Shown: positions 45,701 to 58,650, counted from the first letter of the stretch. The stretch: DNA of 64,000 nt from Pyxicephalus adspersus (GCF_032062135.1 NC_092859.1:106156370-106220369), one strand, 5' to 3'. Numbers and translations are program-made. Notes: a model not told the origin generated them from the sequence alone.

Positions 45701-48010
45701 GATCAATAATTTATCCTTGGAAACAACTATTAGTGATATTTTTCAGCAACAGCAAGTTTTATAGGGAGGAATGTCAGAACAGTGGTGCTTTGATGGTTCC
45801 TCCCCCATATTAAACAACAGCAATTGTTAAGTGTTGTTTTCAGCTGTATGTTCTTAGGCAGTCCAGCAAAGTAGATCAGTAAACAATGTTGTAGGACCAC
45901 TGTATTACCACTGTATTTTTACCCAAACATTCACAGGTAATCATCTTCAACAAAGAAAATCCAGTGTATTTACGAGGCATTACTGAATATAACCCATTCT
46001 GTACACGGACCTCCAGGTGAAGGGAATGCCTCTTTTTCTTTTGCAATAAACAATAAACTAACCAAATCTTTGTACTAAGTTTACAGAGCAGCTTAGTAAA
46101 AGCTTAGCCCCAAAGTCAATGTATGCTCCAGGCATTCACAATGTTCATGGTACTCAGGATTGGAAAACTAAATCAACATAACCACTGACTAGCTCTGAAT
46201 TTGGTACAGAATCTTTTGCACCTGCCTATCAGACAAATACCTACATTTAAAGATTTACTTAGTGTAGTCCTATGAAATTAAAACACCTTAATTAACTTCA
46301 AAAATGTTTTTTACACATCATGCAGTTTAAAACGGAAATTGTAGAGCATACATTACATGGAAGGATATAAAATGAGTCACACCAAAATAACAGTGAAGCT
46401 TGCCTTGCTGCAGGGGATTCAAAAGTCAGACTAAAGAATAAAGTTTAAGTTGTGATGTTTTTTTCTGTAGCAAGTTGCTATATGCTTTTTTTGCCATTTT
46501 GTTTTATTCAGGAAATTAAAAAGTATTCTATCCAAAGTGGATCTTCAAAATCAACAGAATTCATGCTTGGTGAAGAGCTTAAGTAAATGATCCATTATCA
46601 GTTTTTTAAATTGGAAGTCAATGCACTAAAATAGATATGGTTAACTGGGGAAAGTAGAATAAAATATATTTTTAAATCATCTCCTAAATGAAACCACATG
46701 ATTTGGCTGACCTGTTATTGTCTTGTCTTATTTCAAAAGATGCAGCCCAGAAGGATGGATTGAAGCAGAGGTTCTAGTTCATGTAATATATAACTCTAGT
46801 TCATTCTAGTAAAATAAAATCTAGTTCATGTAACATGTAACATAGTTACATAAAATCGGAAGATATTCTTGAAAGAAAATGTTAGGTATTATACAAAGAG
46901 GAAATTTGCTGTAATCCTGCATCTACGAGCAGATACAGAGGAAGACAGGAACAGATATCAATGGAGTTTTCACACAATCATTTATTAGTGGCAAAACCCC
47001 GACATTTTATTGTCAATACTGCTCATATAAATGGTTAACAAATTGGGAATTAAATGCTTGATATAACAAAAATAATAAAGGTTTAAAAAAATAATGGTAG
47101 TAAATTGCTAAAGCATATTGATTAGGGGTAGGAAATTATACAGATCAAAATTAATCTACAATAACTTCTACTTTGAATATGTAAACCTTAGAGATGGTGG
47201 GTAAAGAAAGCATTTAAACAACCAGACATACAATTTCACACAATCAAAACAGAGCAATGACACCCTTTTTTTTTTACTAAAACCCCAGCTGACTTAATAA
47301 ATCATAATGTAAACCAATACCTATAATACCTAAAAGAACAATTAGAATTCATTGGGTCCTGAAATTTAAATTGCTTATACCATACGCACAATGTCACCCT
47401 GTCCTTAGATCAAGGTGGGATTGTTATATCATTGAAGGGGTTTTGCATGTCATGCATTATTGTTATTGCATTTTGTGAATACAGACTGTTTGTACCGGTA
47501 GTCTGATCTCCTAGAAAAAGTAGAGAATGTAAAGAACTAAGACAGTGTCAGTCAGAGATGGTGCAGAGAGAAGAGAATGGTGGAAAGAGTATAAATCTGA
47601 CGGGGCCTAAGAATGGCAGCACATGGAAAGCAGAAGTTCGTGTTTAACAGGTAACATATGTTATACATCTGGATTTAGCTATCCAAATGGAAAACAAAAC
47701 TCTAAAAAAGAAGAGGAAAGATTTATACTGAAAACATTGATACTGGCAGCCAGAGCTGGTGATTTGGATGAAATAGAACCATTTGTTTCTTTGGTTTAGG
47801 CATGAACATTCTACATATGCTGACCATGCCCTAAAAAAAAGCACACAGAATGCAAATGAGTACAGTAAGTTGCTACTGTGGATTTTATACCACAAATAAA
47901 TCTAGGATGTTTTTAAAATTTATTTTTAAAGATGTAATACTTGATTAGGAAATATTTTTTTCATTTGTTACTGTATTAGACAGCATAGTCTCAAAACAGG
48001 AAAGAACAGC
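45701..48010. other. AT-rich non-coding stretch, minor direct repeats
   Basis: 'tctagttcatgtaa' occurs at 46773-46786 and again at 46820-46833, followed by 'catgtaacatagttacat'. Nothing else recognised. Frame 47644-47895 (-) has no motif. Confidence 0.45.
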
Positions 48011-48014
48011 AAAA

Positions 48015-48047
48015 GACAGCATAATAGTAACCTAACAAGAGAATTCA
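48015..48047 (+). repeat. 33-bp direct repeat, copy 1
   Basis: It matches 48862-48894 at 31 of 33 positions ('gacagcata' then 'gtaacctaacaagagaattca'-type text). The copies are about 850 bp apart in the same orientation. It could mark two copies of one dispersed repeat or a local duplication. Confidence 0.85.
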
Positions 48048-48324
48048 TGTTAAAAACAAAGTTGTAATATTAATGATAATACTTCTCGTTAGCCAGTGAA
48101 TGGTTCTACGGTGAGTGATCATAGTAGAAAAAATGCAATGTTTTATTTACTATACTCCAATAAATTGGTAATTGTTTTCTGTGATTTATGCTTTTCATTC
48201 ACACAAGATCTCTGGCTGGAGACTTACAGAACAGCCCACACAATGTTTTAGGACTGTAAATATAGCTAATGACTGACACAATGCCATTATGCTTATCCTG
48301 ACAAAAGACATGTAAATGTTGGAC

Positions 48325-48350
48325 CTAGATAGATAGATAAATAGATAGAT
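48325..48350. repeat. (GATA)n microsatellite, short
   Basis: About six GATA units with one interruption (GATAAATA). Confidence 0.85.
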
Positions 48351-48392
48351 GCCAATCTTGCAGAGAGAATAGAGACCCCAAAAGTATAAGGA

Positions 48393-48440
48393 GAGCTCGG
48401 CAAATGGTTTTACCGAGATTACACAAAGCTTCTTCAGTAA
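48393..48440 (-). other. CTGANGA-type repeat motif, degenerate
   Basis: On the minus strand 'ttactgaagaagctttgtg' is followed by CTCGGTAAAACCATTTGCCGAG-type sequence in which CTCGG (48413-48417, read in reverse) and CCGAG (48396-48400, read in reverse) pair. CTGAAGA is intact, but the GAAA box is replaced by GTAAAA. It belongs with 13418-13450 and 32372-32410 but is weaker. Confidence 0.3.
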
Positions 48441-48861
48441 GGGTGAGTAACTCAGGTTCCAGGTGTCAGGGATATAAAAATGCACACAGTGACGTTATCA
48501 CTACTTTCTCATGGCGTCAGCCCCAAAGACACAACATTGCAAATATCATAATTTTTAGTCTTGCATTGGAAAAAAATTCACTGCATTAAACAATTTTTAC
48601 ATTATATATACTTAAGAGGAAAAAAACAAATATGCATGTTGTACAAGTATAGAAAGTTACATCAAGTATAATTCATCGTATTGCAGGTTTACTGGGAAGT
48701 GCCTTTATAGAAGAAAGTTACAATTATACTTAACCCATGTCTTACCCATGTCTTCTAGGTTAGAATATAATAACCATCCTTCTGGGCAGAGTCCCCTGGC
48801 ATACAAAAGTAGAATGCAAAATGCAAAGCACACAAACACATGACAAGGCACACAAACACAA

Positions 48862-48894
48862 GACAGCATAACGGTAACCTAACAAGAGAATTCA
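48862..48894 (+). repeat. 33-bp direct repeat, copy 2
   Basis: Partner of 48015-48047, preceded by a short doubled 'ggcacacaaacaca' (around 48828-48860) that is not present before copy 1. Confidence 0.85.
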
Positions 48895-50692
48895 CACAGA
48901 AGGCACTCTTGTAATGGACTGGAACATCTTCTACTTTGTTTTCCAATGGAGTCAACCCAGAATGACAGTGACTTTACACACAGCGAACTGGATCAAGTCT
49001 AAACTTTAAAATGTATGTTTCCCCTTGTTGGTATAATATTACAAAGGACAAATCTTTTCTTTAACAATCACCATGGATAACAGCCTTGGTTCAGTTTTGG
49101 TTTCCCCTTCCAAACTGGTGTCCTATATCCTTGTTCCCTTTTGATGTTTTCTCTCTCTTTTCTTGTCTTCATACTTCCTGTTCCTTGCCCTTTCTTCTAT
49201 GTCACTAACTTTGCTAGAATAAAAAAATGGGGCTTAGGAGGGCTCCCTGTATGTGGCGCTGTGGGGGACCTGTCTTTCCTGTCTGTTGAGTTATTATGAT
49301 TGAAATTGACTTGTCTCATAACTTTGTTTGATCCAACTATGTTTTGTTATACTAATGCACTCCAATTTCTCTGTTTTTTTTATCAGTAGAGACTTTGCTG
49401 TTTCAGTTATGGCAATTCCTTCTGGTATAAATAAAAGCACATTATAGAAAAAAAGGAAAAGAATAGCACTAGTGATATTGAAGAAGATGAATAACAGTCT
49501 GTAAACCAAGATGACACGGGATACTTGAATAGAAAGCCTCAATATTTAATGAAACCCAAAGAGTATGGGAAAGAATCACTATGCCATCAAGTAATGTCAT
49601 GAAATGTGATGGATCCATTATATAGAATGATAAATGACTAACAAAAGGCTTAAAAAATATGTCTAAGTAGTGCTGCCTTTATGATTCAATGAACCAAGAC
49701 ATAATACAAATGGCATGGATTTAAGGGAGTAGCAGTTTTCCAATCCTAACTATAATAAATGAGATGAGGGAACTTTAAACACAGATTGTTTGGGATGTTC
49801 CTACACATATATCCCCGTTGCCTTTAAAAACAAAATGCCTCAATTTCATGGTTAAACAGATTTTGCATTTTGTGTTAGGCTCAGTGACCATATATTTTGT
49901 TTTTGTTTCCACTTAGTTGTCATACATGGATTTTAACTTTGATAATAAAAGTGTAAAATGCTGTATGTATGTCCAAATCCTGCTTTACTGATTGTCACTG
50001 GTAAATACATTGTAGATGTCCATTTTTGTTTAAATACTGCAGTTGGCAGCATGGTTTTGAACAGGAACCTTGAGGTAATAATTTGCAGCCATTCAAATTA
50101 ATTGCTATACTTTAATTACTATCTTGTAGGTTGGCTCAAAGTTCCCTTTAAGTTCTGCTCCTTTGTACTGTGATTAAAGATGACATGTAGAATGGGTTGC
50201 AGGACAGAAAAGATGACCCTGGGTTGATTACACTCTAGTACAGATCTGCAGATGTAATATGTATAGAGGTGTCTATATAATTGTATAATTAATGAAATAT
50301 GCTTCATTTATGATTACTGCATAGACAACCATTTTTTACTGGTCAATGTTTGAATTAATATGTATCATATGTATGATAAAAATAAATGAATGTTGCAATT
50401 TTCTTATAATTAATAAAAACAATATGTGCTTAGTTTATCAAATTATAATCTGTTACAAACTTTTTATAAGGTTGGGATTTGGTTCAGTAAAGAGTCATGT
50501 ATAAAAAATGCAGTGCATACATAGAGTGGGACATAGAGGATAGTATCTGTTGTTTAACATTGCTATCTTTGGGTAAACATTAGAAATAGGGTTTGGTAAA
50601 GAAGAAAATGGTACTTGAGCTTCTCTGTTAAAACCAAGGTGTTAAATACTTTATACCATTTACTGTATATATCCTAAATTGTACCTGAACTC
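48895..50692. other. AT-rich non-coding stretch, nothing recognised
   Basis: No exon, RNA gene or repeat end. Frames 49294-49542 (-) and 50119-50307 (-) lack motifs. Confidence 0.45.
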
Positions 50693-50695
50693 TAA

Positions 50696-50964
50696 GGCTA
50701 AAAACAGAGGTTTCACAATCCTTTCTAACAACAAAAGACTGCACGATGCATGAACAAGTGCTGTACATACAGTGCCGTTCTGCTCTATAGAGAGGGGATG
50801 GGGAGAACGATGGAACAGCACCCTGCTGCGCTCTCTCCCCTTCCCTTTCATTATGATCATTCATTGTTCGTGGGCGACGAGCACTTTACACACGCCATAT
50901 TCTCGTCCAATATCAGCCCTGAGGCGATTATTGGACGAGAATTATTTGACGTGTGTACATAGCC
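50696..50964 (+). mobile_element. PIF/Harbinger-like MITE
   Basis: A TAA duplication flanks it (50693-50695 and 50965-50967). The left end GGCTAAAAACAG is decayed, and the right end in reverse complement is GGCTATGTACACACGTC. The interior matches the 33768-34409 copies in order: 'gatgcatgaacaagtgctgt', 'gttctgctctatagagagg', 'ctgcgctctctcccct' and 'caatatcagccctgaggc'. 269 bp, same orientation as the 33.8 kb array. Confidence 0.8.
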
Positions 50965-50967
50965 TAA

Positions 50968-51067
50968 GGGCTCCATTTATACCACAGGAATGTGGACATT
51001 ACCTGGGAATCAATTACTGCCATTTTTGAGAGAATGTCCGATTCTCTAATTTAGAAAAAGAGACCTA
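50968..51067. mobile_element. Small palindromic MITE (GGGCTYTATTTATAAA family)
   Basis: 'ggctccatttatacc', 'ggacattacctgggaatca', 'agagaatgtccgattctcta' and 'aaaaagagacct' follow the order of 9925-10062. It abuts the TAA of the Harbinger-like element on its left. Confidence 0.55.
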
Positions 51068-52473
51068 AATGTTTATTTTTTCTCCACAATGTATAATTTT
51101 TCTGATATTTCCAGACTTTCCAGACAGATATGTCCTAGACTGGCAGCAAGTCTACGACAAAGTAAATGTATGTAGCTAATTATGATTTAAAGAAGAACAT
51201 ACAGAAAGACATCACATCCAGAGATTGGGAAGATTTTAAATTATTAAAGCTGACCTCCAGGCTTCTCTATCTGATTACCATTGGATACTGAGCCTTAACC
51301 TTATGTTTGTTTTTTTTCACTCATATTTTAAATAATGAATAATTTGAATAATTTGTTTTTATGGTTTTATTATTCTAATGTATATCAGTCTTAACGTTTT
51401 GCCCTATCTCCTCTATCCTTTCAGATATACACAGCAATATGAGTTTGCACTTCAACCATTTTTTAAATGCATATTACATTTAAAAATGATAATTTTAAAA
51501 TAGTGATGTAAGTAAGGGTAAACATTGACATTTATGTGTCTTTATAGATACAATTCTCCCAGTTTCTCTAAAACTAAAATGATTATGTATTTATATTTAC
51601 AGTGTATATTCTAATCACTGGAAGTGTCAAAGTAGTAATGCCTTGCGACTAATTGTACTTATCTCCATTTCCTTTTTAGAATTAGTAAAGCTGTCATACT
51701 TGTCCAAATACCAATAACTAATAACTGTAATACAATGCTTAAGGGAAAATTTATAATACATTGTTGAGTTATAATCTTCTGTCAAATCAACTTATCTTTT
51801 CAATCAGTATGTAAACCTGTTCATGTCTAGTAAATATGTTCAATCAGATAAGCTACAAATGGTCTTTGATCTTGACAAAGGTCTTCCGCAATGGCAAAGG
51901 TGTCTAATAAATGGTAATCCAGTGACCTGAGCTATTAAAGATATTTACATAGCTCAGCTTCAAAGTGGGTAAAGCGTATCCTTATTTATTACAGTTCATT
52001 CCACTAAATGGTGCTGGCCAAAGAAAATGAAAGGATTGCTAATGACTAACCACAACATATACATTTAAAAATCAGCATCTGATTCTGTGCAAATAAATGG
52101 CTACTTAGAACTGAAACATAAACATTTCAACAACACTTTAAGAAGGATCACACATTATTTTATTGCCTGGATCAAATCAGTATTTTGTTTGCTGTGTGAT
52201 GGTACTATCCATAACTAAGGGGTAAAATATAAAATCACAGAGGCTCAGTCTGTTTATTTTGTCTGATTATGATGAGTCACTCCTAAATGATCTTGTGTGC
52301 ATTATTTTTGGTCACCAGTAGATGACGCTGCGTCATCATTTGAAGTGTTTAACACACTCTAATAATGTCTCAGAAGGTAAGAGTTTTATATACACTTTAT
52401 TTGAATACACATCAACATCTAGGATTGTGAGCCAAGTATAAACCAAGATGCTTTTTATAATAGCATTTTCAGG
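51068..52473. other. AT-rich non-coding stretch, nothing recognised
   Basis: No exon, RNA gene or repeat end recognised. Confidence 0.45.
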
Positions 52474-52477
52474 TTAA

Positions 52478-52896
52478 CCTTTCTAGCGGTAACCCTGAGT
52501 CGGGGTAGAAAAAAGTTGCTGAAAGGGGTAACCCCAAGTCACACTCGAGGTAGGTAAACCTATGGGAAGGTACGTAAATACAGGCTTACCTGACTTGCCG
52601 GCGCCCCACGTCGTCCATCGCCCTGATCCCTGACTTCTTCCTCCAGCATCTTCTGCACATGATGAGTCACGGGGGAGTTCCTGGTGACGTCTGTGCGTGT
52701 GTACGCTGCAGGTGGGGCGGAAAATTTAAAATCCATTTGTATTGCATTCAATACAAAATAACTGTACTGAATGCAATACATTGGATTTATATGTGTAAAA
52801 GCAGTACATTGTTTTCAAGAACATTTATTTCACAGTATATATAATAGTATGACTATATTATTTATTCTTTTTTTTTTAAAATTTAAAAAAAATATA

Positions 52897-52927
<31 letters not shown>

Positions 52928-53141
52928 AAACAGGATTTATATAGTGCCAACATATTACGCAGCGCTGTACATGAAATATATATATTTTTAAATGTATTTA
53001 ATTTCATATTTTTACATGATTTTGTGTTTCAAACTTTAATATAATCATACTATTATATTATACTGTAAAATAAACTTTCATGAAAAACAATGTACCGCTT
53101 TTAGTCATATAAAACCGGAAAAAAATGAACCGCTAGGGAGG
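52478..53141. mobile_element. piggyBac-like MITE, complete
   Basis: TTAA flanks it at 52474-52477 and 53142-53145. The ends CCTTTCTAGCGGT and (reverse complement) CCTCCCTAGCGGT match at 11 of 13 positions. TTAA duplication with CCY ends points to piggyBac. The interior has a long imperfect inverted pair, about 52787-52862 against 53035-53125 ('gcagtacattgttttcaag' against 'gaaaaacaatgtaccgc'), and a shorter pair TGTATTGCATTCA/TGAATGCAATACA near 52738-52785. A SINE/LINE tail fragment (52897-52975) lies between the long arms, probably a later insertion. No transposase. Confidence 0.78.
52897..52975 (-). repeat. LINE/SINE 3'-tail fragment nested in piggyBac-like MITE
   Basis: An (ATT)n run (52897-52924) is followed by 'aataaacaggatttatatag', 'tgccaacatattacgcagcg' and 'ctgtacatgaaat', the reverse complement of the end of 43628-43780. 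Only the last ~55 bp of the unit plus its repeat end were inserted. Confidence 0.82.
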
Positions 53142-53240
53142 TTAAAAAAAATCAAAGTTTATACTTAAGTATACAGTTCCTGTTTTTGTGTTAAAAGAGA
53201 AGCTGCGTTGGTAGAAGGTTTGAGTTCTGACGCATTGAAC

Positions 53241-53452
53241 CTGATGCTTCAAAGCTCTTTCAGACTGGAGAAGATAGACTATCATGGGTAAACCCGGGTG
53301 ATCCATCAAACTTGGAAATATTCTAAAATCCTTTTCTATTATTTGGCAAGTTTTCATTCTTGGAGCAGATTGATTCCAGGTTTGCTGGATCACCTAGGTA
53401 TTCCCATAATAGTCTAAATTCTCCAGTCTTGGAGAGCTTTCAAAACTCCTTT
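53241..53452. mobile_element. Palindromic MITE (GGCCCTGATTTA family)
   Basis: 'ctgatgcttcaaagctcttt', 'cagactggagaagatagac' and 'gggtgatccatcaaac' in the left half face 'ccaggtttgctggatcacc', 'ctccagtcttggagagct' and 'ttcaaaactcc' in the right half. Layout as in 44281-44504; the outer ends are decayed. Confidence 0.68.
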
Positions 53453-53458
53453 AAAATG

Positions 53459-55084
53459 GAAATGTTTTTACAAAACTAATTATAAAGGTGCATTATAAAT
53501 CCCCTTTATTAATTATAAAAAACATATAACCAAATCTATATAAAAATAATAGAATATATATGAAAATTGGATTAACAAATGTAATAAAATGTAATAAAAC
53601 TGAAGGGCCATAATGTTAAATTTTTTTTGAATGAGGGGGGAACCTTTTTTTTGAAAGGCTCGGAACCCCTGTCAATCCTTTGCTGCTACCCTCATTTCAC
53701 TTCTTGTTGACAACATTTACCAGATTTGGGAGTAGTAAGTCTCCAACAACACAGACAGAAGAAATGCTTTATTTGAGTGGGAAAAGGCCTATCACATTTT
53801 TATTTATGTATGGGCACTCTGAAAATGGGGGTAAATCCTTCCAAAGGAGCTTCTACTTCCTCTTAAACCTAAATCTAAAACTAAAAGAAGTGATATGCTT
53901 GGCGTACATCTTAAATATAGTAGTTGGTAATCCATCAAGACTCAAGTGCATATAAGTTTAACATACAACAATTTTACCATTTCCCAAAAGTTTCCTCTGC
54001 AAGCATCATAAATAGCTTATATAGATTTTGACTCTTGTAGGATCCCACCAATACTGTTTTTTTTTCTTCCTTTACAGACAAGGTAATATTATTTAAAGCA
54101 CATTTACAGCAACCCAATGTTGACCAAGTCAGTTGGAAGAAGTGTGACACGTTTAGGGATGTTTCAGCATCATTTATAATAATCATGTTATTATTCATTC
54201 GTAACATCATGTTATCATCCCCATGTTATTATTATTAACTATTTTTGCATGGTTAGCCATACTTATGGCTTTATCAACATGGCATAATTATAGGGCTGTA
54301 ACATATACATTAAGCTTTAGGAAATGTTTCCCACACCAAAATACAGAACATGTTAAAGTACATTATGTTGGCTGTGCTATACTCCAGGTTAAATCATGTG
54401 TATGTAATCATACAGCACCCACTCCAAACAGGCTATCTTAGACCAGCGGCATAATGGCTCATGACAAATACATCAAAATAGAAATGCTTGTGACTCTATA
54501 TTATGCCTTTGATTTCTGTAAATATCAAGGAACATATTAAACATCTAAAGAACAAAACAACTAATTTTTCAATATTCACATTTAATGAAAATCCATTTAC
54601 AAAATTATAGTAAAAACATATTAACTAGATTATACAAATGGATTATATTTTGTCTTTTGGAATAAAAAACATCTGCTTTTTTGTTTGTATTAGTGATTTT
54701 AATGTGCTTTTAAAAGGGGTATCATTGTTAACACATCCAAATACCCAAAATATTTGAGCATTGTGTAAGTATTAATTTACTACAATTTAATCATCTCTAC
54801 CGATAATGGATTGCTAGAGAGCTTGGCAGCCATGCACTTTCAAGAGCTTATCTTGCAATCTAAATGTATAGCCCCTGGCAAAATTATGAATGTGACATTT
54901 CCACAATATTAGTTTTTGTTTACTTTTGCTATTAAAGCATAACAAACTTTTAAAATAAAAAATTTTGAATTTACATTGAATTGTGCACGCTAAGCTCAAT
55001 GTACGATCCTGGTATAGTCTGGTGCCAGAATTAATGAACTCTTACACACATATCATCCAGGCCTTACCAGTCAAGATAGCCAAA
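53459..55084. other. AT-rich non-coding stretch, nothing recognised
   Basis: Frames 53680-53955 (+), 53974-54210 (-) and 54223-54441 (+) have no domain. Nothing else recognised. Confidence 0.45.
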
Positions 55085-55155
55085 GATCACCCAGGTTCAC
55101 TAATGAAAGTGTATCTTACCCAGTCTTGGGGAGCTTTAATAAATCTGGCCCTAAT
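55085..55155. repeat. Right half of GGCCCTGATTTA-family MITE
   Basis: 'gatcacccaggttcactaat', 'gaaagtgtatcttacccag' and 'tcttggggagctttaataaa' end in 'tctggcccta', matching the right half of 44281-44504 and 16876-17049. The left half is absent. Confidence 0.6.
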
Positions 55156-55699
55156 AATTTGGTTTAGCTGGACTACATGGACTGTATCTTTAACTTAGAA
55201 AATAACAGGTAAAACACTAAAAAAACAGTATTTTAACTGTTTACTTACTCTTTTTTTTTTTTTTTTCTTTCTTTACCTAAACAATGTGGCCCTAAAAGAG
55301 TTATTTCCCATCACATCATAGCTCTCTCCTTGCATGGGAGAATCGTATTATTGGCTGCACTGAATACTCAATCCCTCCCCCTACCTCCATTCATATATTT
55401 TTGTATATAGCTGCCGGGCACCACTTCCAAGTCTGCTGGGGCTTCGGACAGAACAAATATAATGCCATTGCCCAGCAGTACTATTTGCCAAATATTCCTT
55501 AGTTCGTATGGAGGTCTATTTGAGTGGTTATCAAATCCAAATGAAGTTTACCTTGCTAACTGCTTGGCTCAGAAGTAATGACTAGTAAAAAATATGAATG
55601 GAGGGGAAAGGAAATTCTAAAGCTTTGTTAAGTTATAGGCAATCACCACCTCTGGATGCCTGTAACCTAAACCCACTAGTATTTTAAAATATTCTTTAA
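55156..55699. other. Non-coding stretch with T16 run
   Basis: A 16-base T run lies at 55251-55266. Nothing else recognised. Confidence 0.5.
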
Positions 55700-55870
55700 A
55701 GCAGAAATAAAACAAAATATTCACCTGTCACTGTTATATTGCAGAACACCACCATTTTCTTCCCTCTTCCCTTCCTAGATGCAATCTTCATCCATCTTGA
55801 TTAGGAAGGTCAGGATGATTTTACTCCTACACTTGACATAACTCTAATTTCCGGAAACTTCAGCGAAAAC
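55700..55870 (+). mobile_element. T2/Kolobok-like MITE relative, left part
   Basis: TTAA (55696-55699) is followed by AGCAGAAATAAAAC. The internal block 'aatcttcatccatcttgatt' with 'ggtcaggatgattttactcc' recurs, diverged, at about 56890-56945 and 58600-58635. The right end was not identified. Confidence 0.45.
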
Positions 55871-56108
55871 CATGTACTACGTAACTACATTACTAAGTAA
55901 TCGCAAGTTTTCAAAGTTTGTATATACAATTGTAGTAACAACAATATATATACCAAGTTCTGGCCTATACAAATGTCACTATATCAGTTTTTGCGAGTGA
56001 AGTGATAGAAGGAATAATTCCAGAATTTGGTAAATGATCGCTGTTATCTTTAAAGTTTCTGGACAGTCAGGGGTGAACATAATATGTGATGTAAAGACTA
56101 AGTTAAAA

Positions 56109-56116
<8 letters not shown>

Positions 56117-56145
<29 letters not shown>
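56117..56145. repeat. (AT)n microsatellite after A-run
   Basis: An A-run (56105-56117) runs directly into about 14 AT units. Confidence 0.9.
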
Positions 56146-56154
<9 letters not shown>

Positions 56155-56789
56155 TTAAAGTTATTTTGGGAATGCATTAGGAAATGGATACAGCCAAAAA
56201 CTTTGATTTCAGTGTTAGCGTCTAGTAACCTACTCTTCCTTGTTATTACCCGTGGCTTGAAAGTGCAACTGGAATCTGATTTTTTGCTATTGTGACAGGA
56301 CCATAAATAATAAATAATATTTCCAAACTTTTCATCTGCAGGTATTTTAACTAAGGTACAGAAAAGCTAAAATAATACTTGGCTGCAGTGTGAGAGATTC
56401 AGAAACACATATGGAACTTCTATACTCAAATAGTCATCAAATAATAATCCAACTAATCTAACAGATCTTCATATATATTCACAGTTTTCATTTGACTATA
56501 AAGTGCCCAAAAATTCTGCATCACTTATACATACATAAGTGTAAGTATACATACCTAAAATCTTTGCTTTATTTTTAATAAGGAACAAAGCTGGCATGTA
56601 AAACATTTAGGGTTCTTTTTATCAAACATTGAATGTCAATTTATTCAAACCTTGTATGTTGGTGCACTTGGAAGAATTCTCTACAGAGCATGTTTTCTAA
56701 ATGTTACATTTACTGATTTATAAATAGACACCTTAAATTGGAAGTAACAACTAAGAATGTAAAATTGGAACCAGGCATGTACCTTCTGT

Positions 56790-56990
56790 ACTAAAATACC
56801 CTTACCTGCTTGATCGCAAATTCTTTAAATACACTCACTTGTCCTTGATTCAATGCAGGTGCCACCATTTTCACCCAGCCCTTTTCCCAGCTCTAGATCT
56901 TTGGCCATGTTATTTGACTAGGCTATGATGATGTAACTCCTACTCATGTGTGTAGGATTCATTCATACTCAGCATATCCTGGCATCACAA
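56790..56990. repeat. T2/Kolobok-like MITE relative, fragment
   Basis: 'gcaggtgccaccattttcac', 'gatctttggccatgttattt' and 'gactaggctatgatgatgta' resemble the blocks in 55700-55870, 58401-58650 and 45100-45180. No ends are visible. Confidence 0.4.
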
Positions 56991-58400
56991 GCAACTCAGC
57001 ATACTTTAAAAAACAGTAAGAAAATTTAGTTTGTATTTAGTTCAGTTGTCATGGGAAGACATCATAATCATAATTATCTTTAATTTTATTCAAAAGTATT
57101 TTTCAATTATTTCAGATTATATTGACTTGTTTAGAAATGTCATCTTGATTTCTGAGTGAAAGTGAATAATTATATTATATAGTAAAAATATCATATAATG
57201 GTTCAGTACAAATTTTGAGGAAATGAAGGCATTTGTTTATTTTGAAGCTTTAACATGCAGAAGATCTGGAATCTTTTATGTTGGAGTTTCCAGAATCTAA
57301 AGCATGTCAATCAAAGCTCACTGCATCTATCAAATATTACCCCCTAGGCTGGATGTGTTGGGCTTATCAGATGTGTGTCCACCAAATGTAATCACTATAC
57401 AATGTGACTGTGAGGAGGAACATGTTTATGTGATATGGGGATTTATTAAACATTGGATGATTTATGATTTCATCACTAGAATTTCAGAATATAAAGGTCT
57501 TAATTGAAAAAACATGAAGATCAAAATATAATGCACATTTTTACAGCTTTCCTTGGAAGATGTTTAGAAGGCTGTCTGAATTCTATGTGAAGTTTATTTT
57601 AATCAATAACACATTGAAGAAGACAGAAAGTTATCACATTTTTTAAAGAGGACTTATATTAATAAATTCCCAACACTTCACAATATATAGCAGCAGCATG
57701 CTTTTTTTTTTTTAAACCCCACCTTTTAATAAAAAGCTCTCATCAGCTATTAATAATATTATTAATCAGCTCTAGTCCAGTGCCTTTGACGGGCATGGCT
57801 TGATATGGAAGAATTTTTTGAAAGATTTAGCCACTCTGAAAGTGTTAATTTTTAGGAAACCCATCTACAACTTTTCTTTTTATCAGATTAATGTTTGCCA
57901 ATGCAAGTTGCAGAAGAGGTGGGTATTTAGTCACCTATTTACATTATTTAACCATTGTAAGCAGTTTAGCTATATTTTCTAATTTGCCCAATACATTGCA
58001 TTTAAAATGGCCAACAGCCTGAAACAGTTGTATGCAGTGTAATAAATGGCTGTTATATGAGAATAAAACGGGAATACTTTGCCATAAGTCAGTGGATCTC
58101 CATGATTTTTGAAGGATTTGCTCTAAAGGCTTTACTGTGCTAACAACCAGGAGCACAAAAAAAAAAAAACACCCTAATTGCATGTGGTTAATATGTTAGG
58201 AGTACAGCATGAAGGAAACATTTGCTAAGTGAATGACTCTGTTCTGCGAGTGTTGGAGCCAAGGGCATCAAGCATAACTGTCAGACAAGTAGCATTTTCA
58301 GAAATAGGTTAGTAATTGATGTCTCCATATTACTCCAGTCACTTTCTTGATTGTCCATCACTTCTTTTACCTTGTGGCTTGCTTTTTGTTGGTTTCCTAA
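56991..58400. other. AT-rich non-coding stretch, nothing recognised
   Basis: Frames 57304-57507 (+), 57800-57982 (+) and 57944-58183 (-) have no motif. A-run near 58157. Confidence 0.45.
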
Positions 58401-58650
58401 AGCAGAACTATACTGTAAAAATAAAACAAATGTGAGAAAGTAGGTTTATTACAAAAGGGACAGGTGATATACCTTCTGCAATAACCTAAACTTACCTGCC
58501 TGTTTGTAATTTCACAAGTAAGTCACACTCCTATCACCTCATTCAATCATTGGCACGGGCTTCTGTATTCGGTCCCCCTCCAATTTTAAGGATCTTTGGT
58601 CATCTTGATTTGCCAGGCTGGGGTGATGAAACTCAATGTATATGACTAGG
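58401..58650 (+). mobile_element. T2/Kolobok-like MITE relative, left part
   Basis: CTAA (a decayed TTAA) is followed by AGCAGAACTATACTG. It shares 'aaaagggacaggtgatatac' and 'cttctgcaataacct' with 18365-18410 and 61750-61795, and 'ggtcatcttgatttgccagg' with 55780-55830. Right end not found. Confidence 0.45.

Noticed and set aside
48325..48350. Functional GATA-factor binding cluster
   Set aside because: A simple GATA microsatellite explains it.
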